Made by a program: the position numbers and the translations under genes
Part shown: piece after piece, positions 9,953 to 18,806 of the stretch
Layout of the letters: each line of letters begins with the position of its first letter
Numbering within the stretch: the first letter of the stretch is position 1
Notes under the pieces: model-generated
Database searches by the model: none
What the model was told of the DNA's origin: nothing
The model's input: the letters and a program-made list of their open reading frames with translations, nothing else
From: Rheinheimera pacifica
Lineage (GTDB): Bacteria > Pseudomonadota > Gammaproteobacteria > Enterobacterales > Alteromonadaceae
Direction: 5' to 3'
NCBI RefSeq assembly: GCF_024809855.1
Contig: NZ_JANUEM010000003.1
Location: 248,001-312,000, forward strand
Length of the DNA stretch: 64,000 bases

Positions 9953-9975
9953 GGAGCTGATTTTAATTCAGCCCC
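9953..9975 (-). terminator. Weak candidate terminator of the DUF3300 gene
   Basis: An 8-bp stem with one mismatch (9953-9960 with 9968-9975) just past the DUF3300 stop. The following minus-strand sequence is only loosely T-rich, so the call is tentative. Confidence 0.3.
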
Positions 9976-10006
9976 GTAGTTTGTTTTATATCAAATAAAG
10001 TCAGTA

Positions 10007-11449
10007 TTACTGAATTTGTCGCGCTGGTCGCTCCTGGCGTTGCATAGTAGCAGTCTGGCGTGGTTCACGTACCTGCTGCTGGCGCACTGCCGGGGCTTGT
10101 TGCTGTACCTGAGGTTGTCGTTGTTGCACAGCCGGTTGTTGTCTTGGCTGTTGTACTTGCGGTTGACGCTGCTGTAGCGCCGGTTGCTGCTGTACTGTCG
10201 GCTGGCGTTGTTCTGTTCTGAGCTGACGCTGTTCAGTACGCTGTGGCTGCGTAGTTTGCACTTCACGCTGGCGCAGCTGCTCGGTGCTGATAACCCGCTC
10301 TGAACGCTCACGCTGTAGAGCCGGTTGGCGCTGTTCTTTTAATTGCTGATTAAGCTGCTGTTGGCGGCGTTCATCACGGTTAACCTCGGTTGGCCGCTGC
10401 CGTTGCTCTGTTGAGACATGGCGTTGCTGGCGCTGGTTGTTATTGTCGTTAGCCTGCCATTCACGGTTCGGCATTTTTACCTGCTCAGCTGTTTTACGCT
10501 GATAATGCTGCTTGTTTTCACGCACCGTAGCATTGCTGTCAACACGGGTATGACGCACCGGCTGGCCTTTAATTTCGCGTGTTGGCTGGCGGTAACCATA
10601 GCCTGAGTTGTAATCACGGTTTAACCGTTCATGGCGGTAATGCACACCACGGCGATGTTCGGTGTTGTGGTGCCAGCGGCGGGCATCTACATAGTGCCTG
10701 TGGCGTACCGGATAATAGCGCGGTGGTTTATGGTAATAATGATGATGTACTACCACATGGCGGTGGTGCCAGTCGAAGATGCCGAAATAGAACCACGGCC
10801 GCACATTAACACTTACCCCCCAGTGGAACGGGCTATTGCGGTAATACACGCCTGCGGTATGCCAGTATACCGGCGGGTGGGATGGCCACCACCAGTCGCC
10901 ATATACTACACGGGTGTCGTATACCGGCACGTAAACCACTTCTTTACGGGCTGGTTCAATAATAATAATTTCACGTTCGCGCTCTACCACCACGTGTTTA
11001 GTGTCATTTAATGAGCCATTGGCATAAGCCTTTTGCCGCAGGGTCTGAATGCTGGCCATTACCTGGGCTTCGTCGGCTAAAAATGCCTCACCAAGCTCCT
11101 GGGTCCAGTCCAGATCATTGCTTAGCCGCTCCAGTAATTGTGGAAACGCTACCAGGGCTTTGACGCTTGGGTCCCAGCTTTGCTTTTCTACTGCATCTAC
11201 AGCGGCTTCGCCGGTCAGTTTAGGGTTATCTTTTACCCAGCGGGCAGCTTGTACTACTTCCAGCGGGTAGGTTGAGGCAATCAATACATGGGTTAATACG
11301 GTATCGGGATACAGGGCTATCGGCGCCAGCATTTGATCCAGCTGCGCCTGTGACAAGGTTTCTTCTTCAGCCCGGACATCAAACGACTGGCTAACCAGCA
11401 GCACGCACATCGCCAGTATCCGGCTTAGTTGCAGCATCAGGTTTTTCAT
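10007..11449 (-). CDS. DUF3300 domain protein with a long Gln/Arg-rich tail
   Basis: A 480-residue exported protein of unknown function. It has an N-terminal signal (MKNLMLQLSRILAMCVLLVSQS) and then the DUF3300 core, recognisable from LDQMLAPIALYPDTVLTHVLIAS, YPLEVVQAARWV, WDPSVKALVAFPQLL and PARKEVVYVPVYDTRVVYG. A Trp/His/Tyr-rich stretch follows (WWWPSHPPVYWHTAG, then many His at about 225-250). The last 200 residues are low-complexity Gln/Arg/Pro repeats (QQRQPQVQQ-type), probably disordered and strongly cationic. ATG 11449 has GAGGA in front of it. The tail codons are repetitive, so its length may vary between strains. Confidence 0.85.
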   Translation of the reverse strand: MKNLMLQLSRILAMCVLLVSQSFDVRAEEETLSQAQLDQMLAPIALYPDTVLTHVLIASTYPLEVVQAARWVKDNPKLTGEAAVDAVEKQSWDPSVKALVAFPQLLERLSNDLDWTQELGEAFLADEAQVMASIQTLRQKAYANGSLNDTKHVVVEREREIIIIEPARKEVVYVPVYDTRVVYGDWWWPSHPPVYWHTAGVYYRNSPFHWGVSVNVRPWFYFGIFDWHHRHVVVHHHYYHKPPRYYPVRHRHYVDARRWHHNTEHRRGVHYRHERLNRDYNSGYGYRQPTREIKGQPVRHTRVDSNATVRENKQHYQRKTAEQVKMPNREWQANDNNNQRQQRHVSTEQRQRPTEVNRDERRQQQLNQQLKEQRQPALQRERSERVISTEQLRQREVQTTQPQRTEQRQLRTEQRQPTVQQQPALQQRQPQVQQPRQQPAVQQRQPQVQQQAPAVRQQQVREPRQTATMQRQERPARQIQ

Positions 11450-11565
11450 CTTGCTATCCTCAGTTTCACCGTTAGCAAACTACTGCACTGACGGCTTTTT
11501 GTACAGTGTATAGCTTATAGGGGGATTTGGCTGAATTGAAACTGAACTTTACTGAACCTTTACAT

Positions 11566-11594
11566 AGCAAAACCGGCAGCCAAAGCTGCCAGTT
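11566..11594 (-). terminator. Intrinsic terminator of the olsF-like gene
   Basis: A 10-bp stem with one mismatch (AACCGGCAGC at 11571-11580, GCTGCCAGTT at 11585-11594) and a 4-nt loop, followed on the minus strand by TTTTGC. It lies 20 bp beyond the stop of the acyltransferase gene. Confidence 0.6.
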
Positions 11595-11614
11595 ACAGTG
11601 ATACATTAACCTGG

Positions 11615-13327
11615 TTATTCTGTGTCGATATAGCGTGCTTTTTTACTGGCTTTAAGCATGGTCATATCTACCAGTACCAGGCCGTCAACACAGTTGGCAA
11701 AACCGGGGTCGGTACCAAAAGCGAGAAACTTTACGCCACCCGATTCACACAGTTCGCTGTACTGTTTATACAGTGTGGGTACACTAACACCCATATTAGC
11801 CAGCAAGTGTTTTAGCCGGGTAAAATCCTCCAGGTAGTTATCGCCGCTAAAGTGCTGCTGTAATTCAGATAAAATAGCCTGCGGCAGCTGATAGGGTTGT
11901 TTTGAAACCGCAGCGCAGGCAGCGTCGCTAAAGTACAGGCTGTAAAAATACACCATTAAATCGCGTGCGGCCTGCGGGTAACTATTTGACAGACTGACAC
12001 CGCCAAACAGATAGCGAATATCCGGGTTACGTTTTAAGTAAGCGCCAATGCCGTACCATAAATATTCCAGGCTGCGTTTACCCCAGTAACGTGGCTGCAC
12101 AAAGCTGCGGCCAAGTTCTAACCCGGCATCAATATATGGCTGCATCTTGGCATCAAACTGAAATAATGACGCTGTGTACAGGCCATTCTCGCCATATTCA
12201 GCCAACACTTTGCGGGTGTTGGCAAAGCGGTAGGCGCCAACAATTTCCAGATCGTCTTTATCCCACAGGATCAGCTGCTCGTAGTGGCTGTCAAAGCGGT
12301 CTATATCGCGGCGTAAACCACTGCCTTCGCCAACAGCCCGAAAGGCAAATTCGCGCAGCCGGCCAATTTCGCGCAATATTGGCGAGCTTTGCTGGTGGCA
12401 GTACAGATAAATTTGTTTACCATCACCGGTTTGGCCGAGTAATTCGCAGGCTTCAACCGCTTTTTTCAGCACAATGCGGTCTTCCGGGTGAGCAATGGCG
12501 CTTTGGGTAATAAACAGCGGGGCTTTATCTTTAGCCAGCCGGTACAGGTGTTTTTTAAACAGCTTTACTTTAGCCTGAGTTTCCAGCGCCATACTGGCAA
12601 AGGCTTCGTAAGGGATCTGTTCACCAATGCGCATTTCCAACTTTTTACGCTGCTGCTTAAACATTTCTTTTACCAGCAACATGGTCGCCAGTGGTTTGTA
12701 CAGCATAGAGGCGCCATAAAACAACGCTGAATTACGGCCATCAATATAAATAGGTAATATTGGTGCTTTGGCATTGCTGGCAAAACGTAAAAAGCCGCTA
12801 TGCCACTTGCCATCACGGATACCCTCCGGGCGCAGGCGCGATACCTCGCCCGATGGAAACAGGATCAGTGCCCCCTCGGCGGCTAAGTGTTGCTGAATAT
12901 TATCCAGTGCCCGCCGCTCTGTGCCACCACTCATATTGTTTACCGGCAGTAGCAGGTTATGCAGTGGCTCCAGTGCCATCAACAATTGGTTGGCGACTAC
13001 TTTAACATCGGGGCGAATATCGCTTACCAGCTTTAATAAGGCTAAGCCATCCAGCGAGCCGATGGGGTGGTTGGCGATAATCACAATGCGGCCGGTGGTG
13101 GGGATGCGCTCTATTTCGTTGTCGCGCACCGAATAGCGAAAGTTAAAGTAGTCCAGTACCTGTTCAACAAATTCCAGCCCTTGTAAATGTGGGTAACGGC
13201 TGGCAAAGGCAATAAAGTCCTGCTCATGCAGCAAGCGGCGCAAGGCACCTTTTACCGGTTTATACAGCCACGGCTTGTTTGACAACTGAGGCAGATTTTG
13301 TGCAAGCACTTGTTCGACACTGATCAT
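11615..13327 (-). CDS. olsF: OlsF-like bifunctional acyltransferase (ornithine lipid synthesis)
   Basis: A 570-residue fusion. The N-terminal half is a PlsC-type glycerolipid acyltransferase with NHPIGSLD (His87...Asp93), PVNNMSGGTERR, LILFPSGEVSR and the substrate loop LPIYIDGRNS. The C-terminal half resembles the OlsB/hemolysin-like N-acyltransferase fold (LREFAFRAVGEGSGLRRDID, VGAYRFANT, ELGRSFVQPRYWG, YLFGGVSLSNSY). This order of domains is that of OlsF, which makes ornithine lipid in one protein: the C-terminal domain N-acylates ornithine and the N-terminal domain adds the second acyl chain. ATG 13327 is preferred over an in-frame GTG at 13345 because GGAG lies 8 bp before the ATG. It sits 92 bp after the phosphoesterase gene and is probably co-transcribed. 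Confidence 0.82.
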   Translation of the reverse strand: MISVEQVLAQNLPQLSNKPWLYKPVKGALRRLLHEQDFIAFASRYPHLQGLEFVEQVLDYFNFRYSVRDNEIERIPTTGRIVIIANHPIGSLDGLALLKLVSDIRPDVKVVANQLLMALEPLHNLLLPVNNMSGGTERRALDNIQQHLAAEGALILFPSGEVSRLRPEGIRDGKWHSGFLRFASNAKAPILPIYIDGRNSALFYGASMLYKPLATMLLVKEMFKQQRKKLEMRIGEQIPYEAFASMALETQAKVKLFKKHLYRLAKDKAPLFITQSAIAHPEDRIVLKKAVEACELLGQTGDGKQIYLYCHQQSSPILREIGRLREFAFRAVGEGSGLRRDIDRFDSHYEQLILWDKDDLEIVGAYRFANTRKVLAEYGENGLYTASLFQFDAKMQPYIDAGLELGRSFVQPRYWGKRSLEYLWYGIGAYLKRNPDIRYLFGGVSLSNSYPQAARDLMVYFYSLYFSDAACAAVSKQPYQLPQAILSELQQHFSGDNYLEDFTRLKHLLANMGVSVPTLYKQYSELCESGGVKFLAFGTDPGFANCVDGLVLVDMTMLKASKKARYIDTE

Positions 13328-13419
13328 GGTTCGCTCCGATAGCACTGCAGTAGGTTGCGCTCAGGCTAAAGCGGTTGTATGACAATTCAGTGTCGCTTTT
13401 ATGGCAGTTTGCTGAAATT

Positions 13420-14205
13420 TCAGGCTGCTTTCTTACTGCTGGCAGCAAGGGGCAAGGCGGCAATTTTTTCGGCCTGCTCTGTCCAGTGATACAATGCCAG
13501 GCTGCCGTCGGGTTGTTCAACCAGCGCTGTGCAGCTGTCTATCCAGTCGCCGTCGTTGCAGTAAATAATACCTTGTTCCAGGCGGATTTCGGCATGATGG
13601 ATATGCCCGCATACTACGCCGTCAAAACCTCCGCGTTTGGCTTTGGCAATAGCCGCTTCCCGGTAACGGGCGATGGCTTTTTGTGCGCCCGGTACCTTAC
13701 TTTTAATATAGGCTGCCAGGCTAAAGTAACCCCCCCCGGTTAACCGGCGCAGGCGGTTATACCAGCGGTTTAAAAACAGTAACAAGTCGTACAGGTTGTC
13801 GCCAAGCCAGGCATGTAGGCGGCCAAAGTTCACCTCTTTATCAAACTCATCGCCGTGCAGCAGTAACAGTTTTTTGCCCTGTGCTGTGGTATGGCTGGCG
13901 CGCAGGACAATACGAATATTACCAAAGCTTTTACCGGCATACAGCCGCATGGCTTCATCGTGGTTGCCAGGGATATATATCACCTCTACACCTTGTTCGG
14001 CTTTATCCAGCAGGCAGCGCAGCACTTTGTTCTGGCTGGGTGTCCAGTGCACCTGTTTGCGCATGGCCCATAAATCGACAATATCGCCCAACAGATAAAT
14101 AGTTTGTGCCTGAGTATGCTCAAGAAAACTCAGCAGATAATCAGCCTGGCAGTCTTTGCACCCCAGATGAACGTCAGATAAAAAGATAGTGCGGCAGTTC
14201 AGCAT
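13420..14205 (-). CDS. LpxH-like metallophosphoesterase
   Basis: A 261-residue calcineurin-type phosphoesterase of the UDP-2,3-diacylglucosamine diphosphatase family. The metal-binding set is complete: DVH at 11-13, GDIVD at 40-44, GNHD at 79-82, LLHGDEFD near 116 and GHIHHAE near 203. LpxH hydrolyses UDP-2,3-diacylglucosamine to lipid X in lipid A synthesis at the inner membrane face. The neighbour is a lipid acyltransferase, so a membrane-lipid role is likely. It is longer than E. coli LpxH and its sequence is not close to it. It may be a paralogue with a different lipid substrate, so no symbol is given. Confidence 0.82.
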   Translation of the reverse strand: MLNCRTIFLSDVHLGCKDCQADYLLSFLEHTQAQTIYLLGDIVDLWAMRKQVHWTPSQNKVLRCLLDKAEQGVEVIYIPGNHDEAMRLYAGKSFGNIRIVLRASHTTAQGKKLLLLHGDEFDKEVNFGRLHAWLGDNLYDLLLFLNRWYNRLRRLTGGGYFSLAAYIKSKVPGAQKAIARYREAAIAKAKRGGFDGVVCGHIHHAEIRLEQGIIYCNDGDWIDSCTALVEQPDGSLALYHWTEQAEKIAALPLAASSKKAA

Positions 14206-14320
14206 CAGTCTGTACCCTGTAACCTTTAGGCGCTGTCAGCATCTATGCCGGTTGTGTCAGTGGTATGACGCATTTTTTAAGTTTTAATGATGCTGTGGCA
14301 ACTGCTGTGGTAAGAGCGGG

Positions 14321-14349
14321 GCGGATGAAAGCGGTTTGCTTTCATCCGC
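14321..14349 (-). terminator. Hairpin at the end of the NRPS/export operon
   Basis: A perfect 12-bp stem (GCGGATGAAAGC at 14321-14332, complement at 14338-14349) with a 5-nt loop, 7 bp beyond the permease stop. There is no T run on the minus strand, so it may be an mRNA-protecting or Rho-assisted end rather than a classic intrinsic terminator. Confidence 0.5.
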
Positions 14350-14356
14350 CGCCGGA

Positions 14357-16789
14357 TCAGTTGTTACGCAAAGAGTGAATTGCAGGCTTACTGGCAACGC
14401 CCCAAACGGCCAGAATGGCAGTTGCAATGGCGATGCTGCAGATTAACCCGACAGGGATGATAAACGACGATAGTTCAACCGAGATGGTAAACCAGGGTTT
14501 GTTTTTCACATAGCTTAACAGCGCCAGCAGCAGGGCTGTGCTACAGGTTAAGCCTATCAGAACCGGCACCATGGTGTCCTTGCAAACCAACGTCATGATC
14601 CGTTTTGGTGTGGCACCTATCGCCAGGCGGATACCCAGTTCAAATTTGCGTAATGCCATACTGTAACTTAGCACGCCATAAACACCTACCGCAGCCAGAA
14701 ACAGCGACAATAACCCCAGTATGGCAGTAACCCAGGCTGATATTTTATCCATCGATATTTTCAGCTGATGGACTTCATTCATTGAATACATATCGTACAG
14801 ATAAATTTGTGAACTTACCTGGGCAGCCAGTTGGTTTAACTGCGTTGAGGATAGCTGCTGGTTCGGCTTGTATGCCACCATATAGGTAGCACCACGCAGC
14901 ATCGGCACATAGATACGCGGCATATTAAGCTGGTTCGGGATAGTTAAATCTTTAACGATACCGACTACATGATAAGGCACAGACTGGTTATTGAAGAAGA
15001 ACGGCTTACCAAGGGCTGAGCTGCCCGGCGACAGCATTTCAGCCATTGTTTCATTGATTACTGCCACTTTGTCACGTGCAGTCACTTCTCCAGCTGTAAC
15101 ATTACGACCGGCAATAAAAGGTAACCCTACCAGCGGCATGTAGTTTTCATCGATGGTGCCGATGCCGGGGCCAATTGAAATACCGCCGCCAAGCTCTGAA
15201 GTAACAGCAGTGGTCCATTCGATGTTTACTGTTCTGGCCATCGGAGCATTACTGGCAAGGCTGACGCTTTCTATGGCGTTGTGTTGTTCCAGCTGTTTGG
15301 CTAATGCTTCAATATAGTTGCGCCGCTCTTCTGCCGGTGCCATCACCAGATCGCCAAGGTCGAAATCAAGGAATGCTTTCGAAGTAGTGGTAAAGCCCAG
15401 CGGCGCCTGTATTGCTTTAACCGCTGAACTGAATACCTGAATATTGCAGCTGATCAGTACGCCACACAACGTGACCTGGCTGATAATCAGAATATTACGG
15501 ATGCGTGAGGATATTTGTAAGCCGGCACCCTTACCGCTGGCTTGCAAGGTTTTATTCAGTTCGCGATAGTTTAGCTGGCTGGTGGTGATCAGAGCGAAAA
15601 TAGCAGCCAGTACTATACCGACTGACCAGGAAAACAGCACGGTAGGCAGGTTCAGCGCTAGTTCTGCAACCCTGGGTAAATGGGCTTGGGCTATAGAGGC
15701 CAGCAGAGTATTGCCCAAATGGGCAACCACAATGGCCAGCGTACTGGCAGCCAGCATCAGCATCAGAATTTCAGCGAAAATTACACCAAAGATATGCTGA
15801 CGCTTTGCTCCCAACGCAATCTGGATCACAATTTTACGATGGTTGTTGGCTGCGCGCGCCAGAATAAGGTTGATGATATTGACGGCTGCTATCAAAACCA
15901 GTACCAGTACGCCGGCAAACATCAGCAGCGCTCTGGAGCGGGAATCGCCCATAATAACGTCTTCAAAGCTGCGCAAACTGACTGTGATCTGGCGGCTGTC
16001 GAAATAAGGTACACCGGTAACTTCTTCCCGGAATCTTTTGTTAAGCAACGTAGACAGGTTATGTTCGGTCTGGCTTGCTGACTGGCCTGCATTCAGTTTG
16101 GCAACCAGATAAATTTCAATAAAGAACATACCCCAGGCAGTATCGTCTCCGGGCGGAAGCGGGTTAAAGTCCCAGGGCAGCCAGACCTGAGTATTACGGC
16201 CGGTTTCATGTAGTTGCGGTTCGACAAAGCTTTGGGCTGTAACGCCGACAATACTGAAACTGGTGCCGTTGAACATCATTTTTTCGGACAGGATATCAGG
16301 CTTGCCTTTGTACAGTTCCTGCCACAGCTGATAGCTGATTACCGCTACCGGTACTTTGGAATGCAGGCCTTCTTCGGCAGAAAAGCCGCGCCCCAGTACA
16401 TACTGGGTGCCTAACATATTTAAGTAGTCTGGCGTGATAAAGTTGGCTTTCAGCTTTGGTTTGGCATCATCATTTGTCAGTACCGCTTCACTGTATTTGA
16501 TAAAAGCGCGTTGCTCAAACTGATCGGTCTGCTGATATAGTTCCATCAGGCCGGGGTAGTTTTGGGCATTATTGAATCTGAGGCGGCCATCGTCATGATG
16601 GGTCCAGTTCGTGACATAAAGCTGTTGCTGATCCGGATAGGGTAACGGTTTGTACAGTAACAGATAGTTCAGGTTAAACATACAAACCAGAGCACCCAGT
16701 GTCAGGCCGAACGTCAGTACTATCGTCGACACATAACCGGGCACGTGCTTTAAACTATTGGCAGCGGTTCTGATAAAGTAGCTGAACAT
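14357..16789 (-). CDS. MacB/FtsX-type ABC transporter permease
   Basis: An 810-residue inner-membrane protein with two tandem MacB-periplasmic-core plus FtsX units. The first TM lies near residues 18-40. A large periplasmic domain follows (KLKANFITPDYLNMLGTQYVLGRGFS, VAVISYQLW). Three TMs lie between about 280 and 410 (ALLMFAGVLVLVLIAAVNI, LGAKRQHIFGVIFAEILML). A second periplasmic domain follows, then three C-terminal TMs with LGIRLAIGATPKRIM. It has no ATPase domain of its own. The ATPase is the gene 1 bp upstream and the periplasmic adaptor is two genes upstream, giving a tripartite MacAB-type exporter. Its place at the end of the NRPS operon suggests export of the finished peptide or self-protection. 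A TolC-like channel is not in the window. Confidence 0.88.
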   Translation of the reverse strand: MFSYFIRTAANSLKHVPGYVSTIVLTFGLTLGALVCMFNLNYLLLYKPLPYPDQQQLYVTNWTHHDDGRLRFNNAQNYPGLMELYQQTDQFEQRAFIKYSEAVLTNDDAKPKLKANFITPDYLNMLGTQYVLGRGFSAEEGLHSKVPVAVISYQLWQELYKGKPDILSEKMMFNGTSFSIVGVTAQSFVEPQLHETGRNTQVWLPWDFNPLPPGDDTAWGMFFIEIYLVAKLNAGQSASQTEHNLSTLLNKRFREEVTGVPYFDSRQITVSLRSFEDVIMGDSRSRALLMFAGVLVLVLIAAVNIINLILARAANNHRKIVIQIALGAKRQHIFGVIFAEILMLMLAASTLAIVVAHLGNTLLASIAQAHLPRVAELALNLPTVLFSWSVGIVLAAIFALITTSQLNYRELNKTLQASGKGAGLQISSRIRNILIISQVTLCGVLISCNIQVFSSAVKAIQAPLGFTTTSKAFLDFDLGDLVMAPAEERRNYIEALAKQLEQHNAIESVSLASNAPMARTVNIEWTTAVTSELGGGISIGPGIGTIDENYMPLVGLPFIAGRNVTAGEVTARDKVAVINETMAEMLSPGSSALGKPFFFNNQSVPYHVVGIVKDLTIPNQLNMPRIYVPMLRGATYMVAYKPNQQLSSTQLNQLAAQVSSQIYLYDMYSMNEVHQLKISMDKISAWVTAILGLLSLFLAAVGVYGVLSYSMALRKFELGIRLAIGATPKRIMTLVCKDTMVPVLIGLTCSTALLLALLSYVKNKPWFTISVELSSFIIPVGLICSIAIATAILAVWGVASKPAIHSLRNN

Positions 16790-16790
16790 A

Positions 16791-17498
16791 TTAGCTTACC
16801 TCCGCCAATGCGCTGGCTTTATCAGTGATCTGGCCATCAAGCAGGTGCAGCTTGCGGTTTGCCATTTCAGCATAACGGGGGTCATGTGTCACCATGCACA
16901 AGGTTGTACCTTCTTTATTCAGCTGCATCAGCATGGCCATAACGGCGTCACCGTTTTTTGAATCAAGGTTACCGGTAGGTTCGTCAACCAGCAGGATGGC
17001 AGGGTTGGCGATCAAGGCTCTGGCTATGGCTACACGCTGCTGTTGTCCGCCGGATAACTGGTTTGGCTTATGTTTGGCCCGATGTGCCATATCCACTTTT
17101 TCCAGGCACTGCATCACCCGTTTTTCAAGTTCATCGTGTTTTGGCACTTGCTGGGCGTAGCGCAGCGGCAGGGCTACGTTATCAAACACACTTAATTCAT
17201 CTATCAGGTTGAATGACTGGAAGATAAAGCCGATTTTGGCATTGCGGATCTCTGCGGCTTCGGTTAACGACAGACGGCTGACGTCTTTATCTTCAATCAG
17301 GTATTGGCCGCTGCTGGGCATATCCAGTAAGCCCAGAATTGACAGCAAGGTAGATTTTCCGCAGCCTGACGGGCCGCAGATAGAAACAAAGTCGCCGCTG
17401 TAAATCTCAAGATCTATCCCTCTCAGGGCATGGGTGTCCATTTCATCAGTACTGAATACCTTGGTAATTCCAGCCATTTTAATTTTTAATTCGCGCAT
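16791..17498 (-). CDS. ABC transporter ATP-binding protein (MacB/LolD type)
   Basis: A 235-residue ATPase with Walker A GPSGCGKST (residues 42-50), a Q loop in IGFIFQSFNLI, signature LSGGQQQRVAIARAL, Walker B ILLVDEPTGNLDS and a switch His in MVTHD. It belongs to the LolD/MacB/FtsE group that works with FtsX-fold permeases. It powers the permease encoded immediately downstream (1-bp gap) and follows the HlyD-type adaptor by 17 bp. ATG 17498 is preceded by AAAGGGA. Confidence 0.93.
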   Translation of the reverse strand: MRELKIKMAGITKVFSTDEMDTHALRGIDLEIYSGDFVSICGPSGCGKSTLLSILGLLDMPSSGQYLIEDKDVSRLSLTEAAEIRNAKIGFIFQSFNLIDELSVFDNVALPLRYAQQVPKHDELEKRVMQCLEKVDMAHRAKHKPNQLSGGQQQRVAIARALIANPAILLVDEPTGNLDSKNGDAVMAMLMQLNKEGTTLCMVTHDPRYAEMANRKLHLLDGQITDKASALAEVS

Positions 17499-17515
17499 AA
17501 CCGTTTCCCTTTCAT

Positions 17516-18769
17516 TTAGTTTGTAATACTTATGCGTTTGCTATCAGTAAAGTTTGTCATGTCTGATACGATGAAGGTGTCATTAACAGTGGCACCTTCA
17601 AGCAGTTGAATATATTTTCCGGCATCTTCGCCGTAGCGGACTGCAGAGTATTCTGCCATTTGTCGCGTAGGATCGAGTTTGTACAGATTGTTGTTGGAGT
17701 TTACCCTTACATTCACTGGCCGTTCTATGTACAGCGTGTTTTTCAGCTCGGCGGTGTAAATAACAGCATCAACATTCAGTTCCGGCCGTGCTGACGCCGG
17801 TAATTGTGCTGCCGTGAACTGAATCTCTACCGTGACAGTACCTTCCTGCACTTCAGGCGTAATACGGCTGACTTTGCCGGGGATCAGCTCTCGGCGGGTG
17901 GTCACTTCGGCAGTCTGGCCTAACTGAATTTTTTCGGCCTGCGCCTGAGGTACACGGATCAGCGCCAGCAGATCCTGTTCGCTGCCAACCAGTGCCAGCT
18001 CCTGCCCGGCAGCAATGCTTTGGCCAAGTTCTATCGGCAGCCGCTGCAGTATGCCGTTGATACCGGCTTTAACTGACAGTGCATCAACCCGGTTTTTCAC
18101 TGTTAGGTACAGTGCTTCCGCCTGATTGATTTGCTCCCGTTGAATATTCAGCGCCTCCTGATTAACCAGTTTTAGCTGTGCTATGCGGTTTTGTTGGATC
18201 CTTAGGCTTTCATACAGCTGTTCCTGTTCCAGTACGGTGGTTTTGTAGGTCAGTCTGGATACTACGCCTTTATCAACCAGCTCCTGCTCGGCCTCCCGGC
18301 GTAACTTAACCATATTGAACTTTGCCGTCATTTCCGCCAGGTTGGACTCCTCTGCCAGCAGCTCGCGCTGATTATTCAGTTCCTGCCGGCGCAGGTTAGC
18401 TGCCTCCTGACTTAGCTGCATTCTGGCGCGTTCTGCTTCTTCGTGTAGTTCCGGATTGTTCAGCTTCATAATAATGCTGTCAGGTGTAACCTGGGCACCG
18501 GGGCGCAGGATAATTTCTTCCACCGTTGCCGGGGTGAGTGAGGTCAGCAGTTTTTGCCGGTGCGATCTCAGTACACCATAGCCTTGCACCTGCACGCGCA
18601 GATCACCTTGTTTTACTGTGCTTAATACCAGCTGGTTACGGTTAACCTGCCGGTGGGATTCTTTACCCATCAGCAATATGGCAACAATAACCACCAGCAC
18701 GATGCAAAACAGCAGTATGGCTTTGCGTTTATAGTTGGCATGTGCAGATTTTTGCTTCACCACGTCCAT
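17516..18769 (-). CDS. HlyD/MacA-family periplasmic adaptor subunit
   Basis: A 417-residue membrane fusion protein. It has a short cytoplasmic N-terminus, one TM near residues 17-35 (AILLFCIVLVVIVAILLM), and a first lipoyl half (TVEEIILRPGAQVTPDSIIMKL). A long alpha-helical hairpin of about 110-230 follows (Glu/Gln/Arg-rich), then the second lipoyl half (SVKAGINGILQRLPIELGQSI) and beta-barrel and membrane-proximal parts. It would bridge the inner-membrane MacB-type permease to an outer-membrane channel. ATG 18769 has AGGAG 8 bp upstream. It lies between the MFS gene and the ABC genes in the operon. Confidence 0.9.
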   Translation of the reverse strand: MDVVKQKSAHANYKRKAILLFCIVLVVIVAILLMGKESHRQVNRNQLVLSTVKQGDLRVQVQGYGVLRSHRQKLLTSLTPATVEEIILRPGAQVTPDSIIMKLNNPELHEEAERARMQLSQEAANLRRQELNNQRELLAEESNLAEMTAKFNMVKLRREAEQELVDKGVVSRLTYKTTVLEQEQLYESLRIQQNRIAQLKLVNQEALNIQREQINQAEALYLTVKNRVDALSVKAGINGILQRLPIELGQSIAAGQELALVGSEQDLLALIRVPQAQAEKIQLGQTAEVTTRRELIPGKVSRITPEVQEGTVTVEIQFTAAQLPASARPELNVDAVIYTAELKNTLYIERPVNVRVNSNNNLYKLDPTRQMAEYSAVRYGEDAGKYIQLLEGATVNDTFIVSDMTNFTDSKRISITN

Positions 18770-18806
18770 ACAGGACTCCTGTAAGTGTTAAGTTGGACAG
18801 CCACGG

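Noticed and set aside
13327..13345. GTG at 13345 as the olsF-like start
   Set aside because: GGAG 8 bp before the ATG at 13327 fits a ribosome site better, and the extra six residues have no conserved content.
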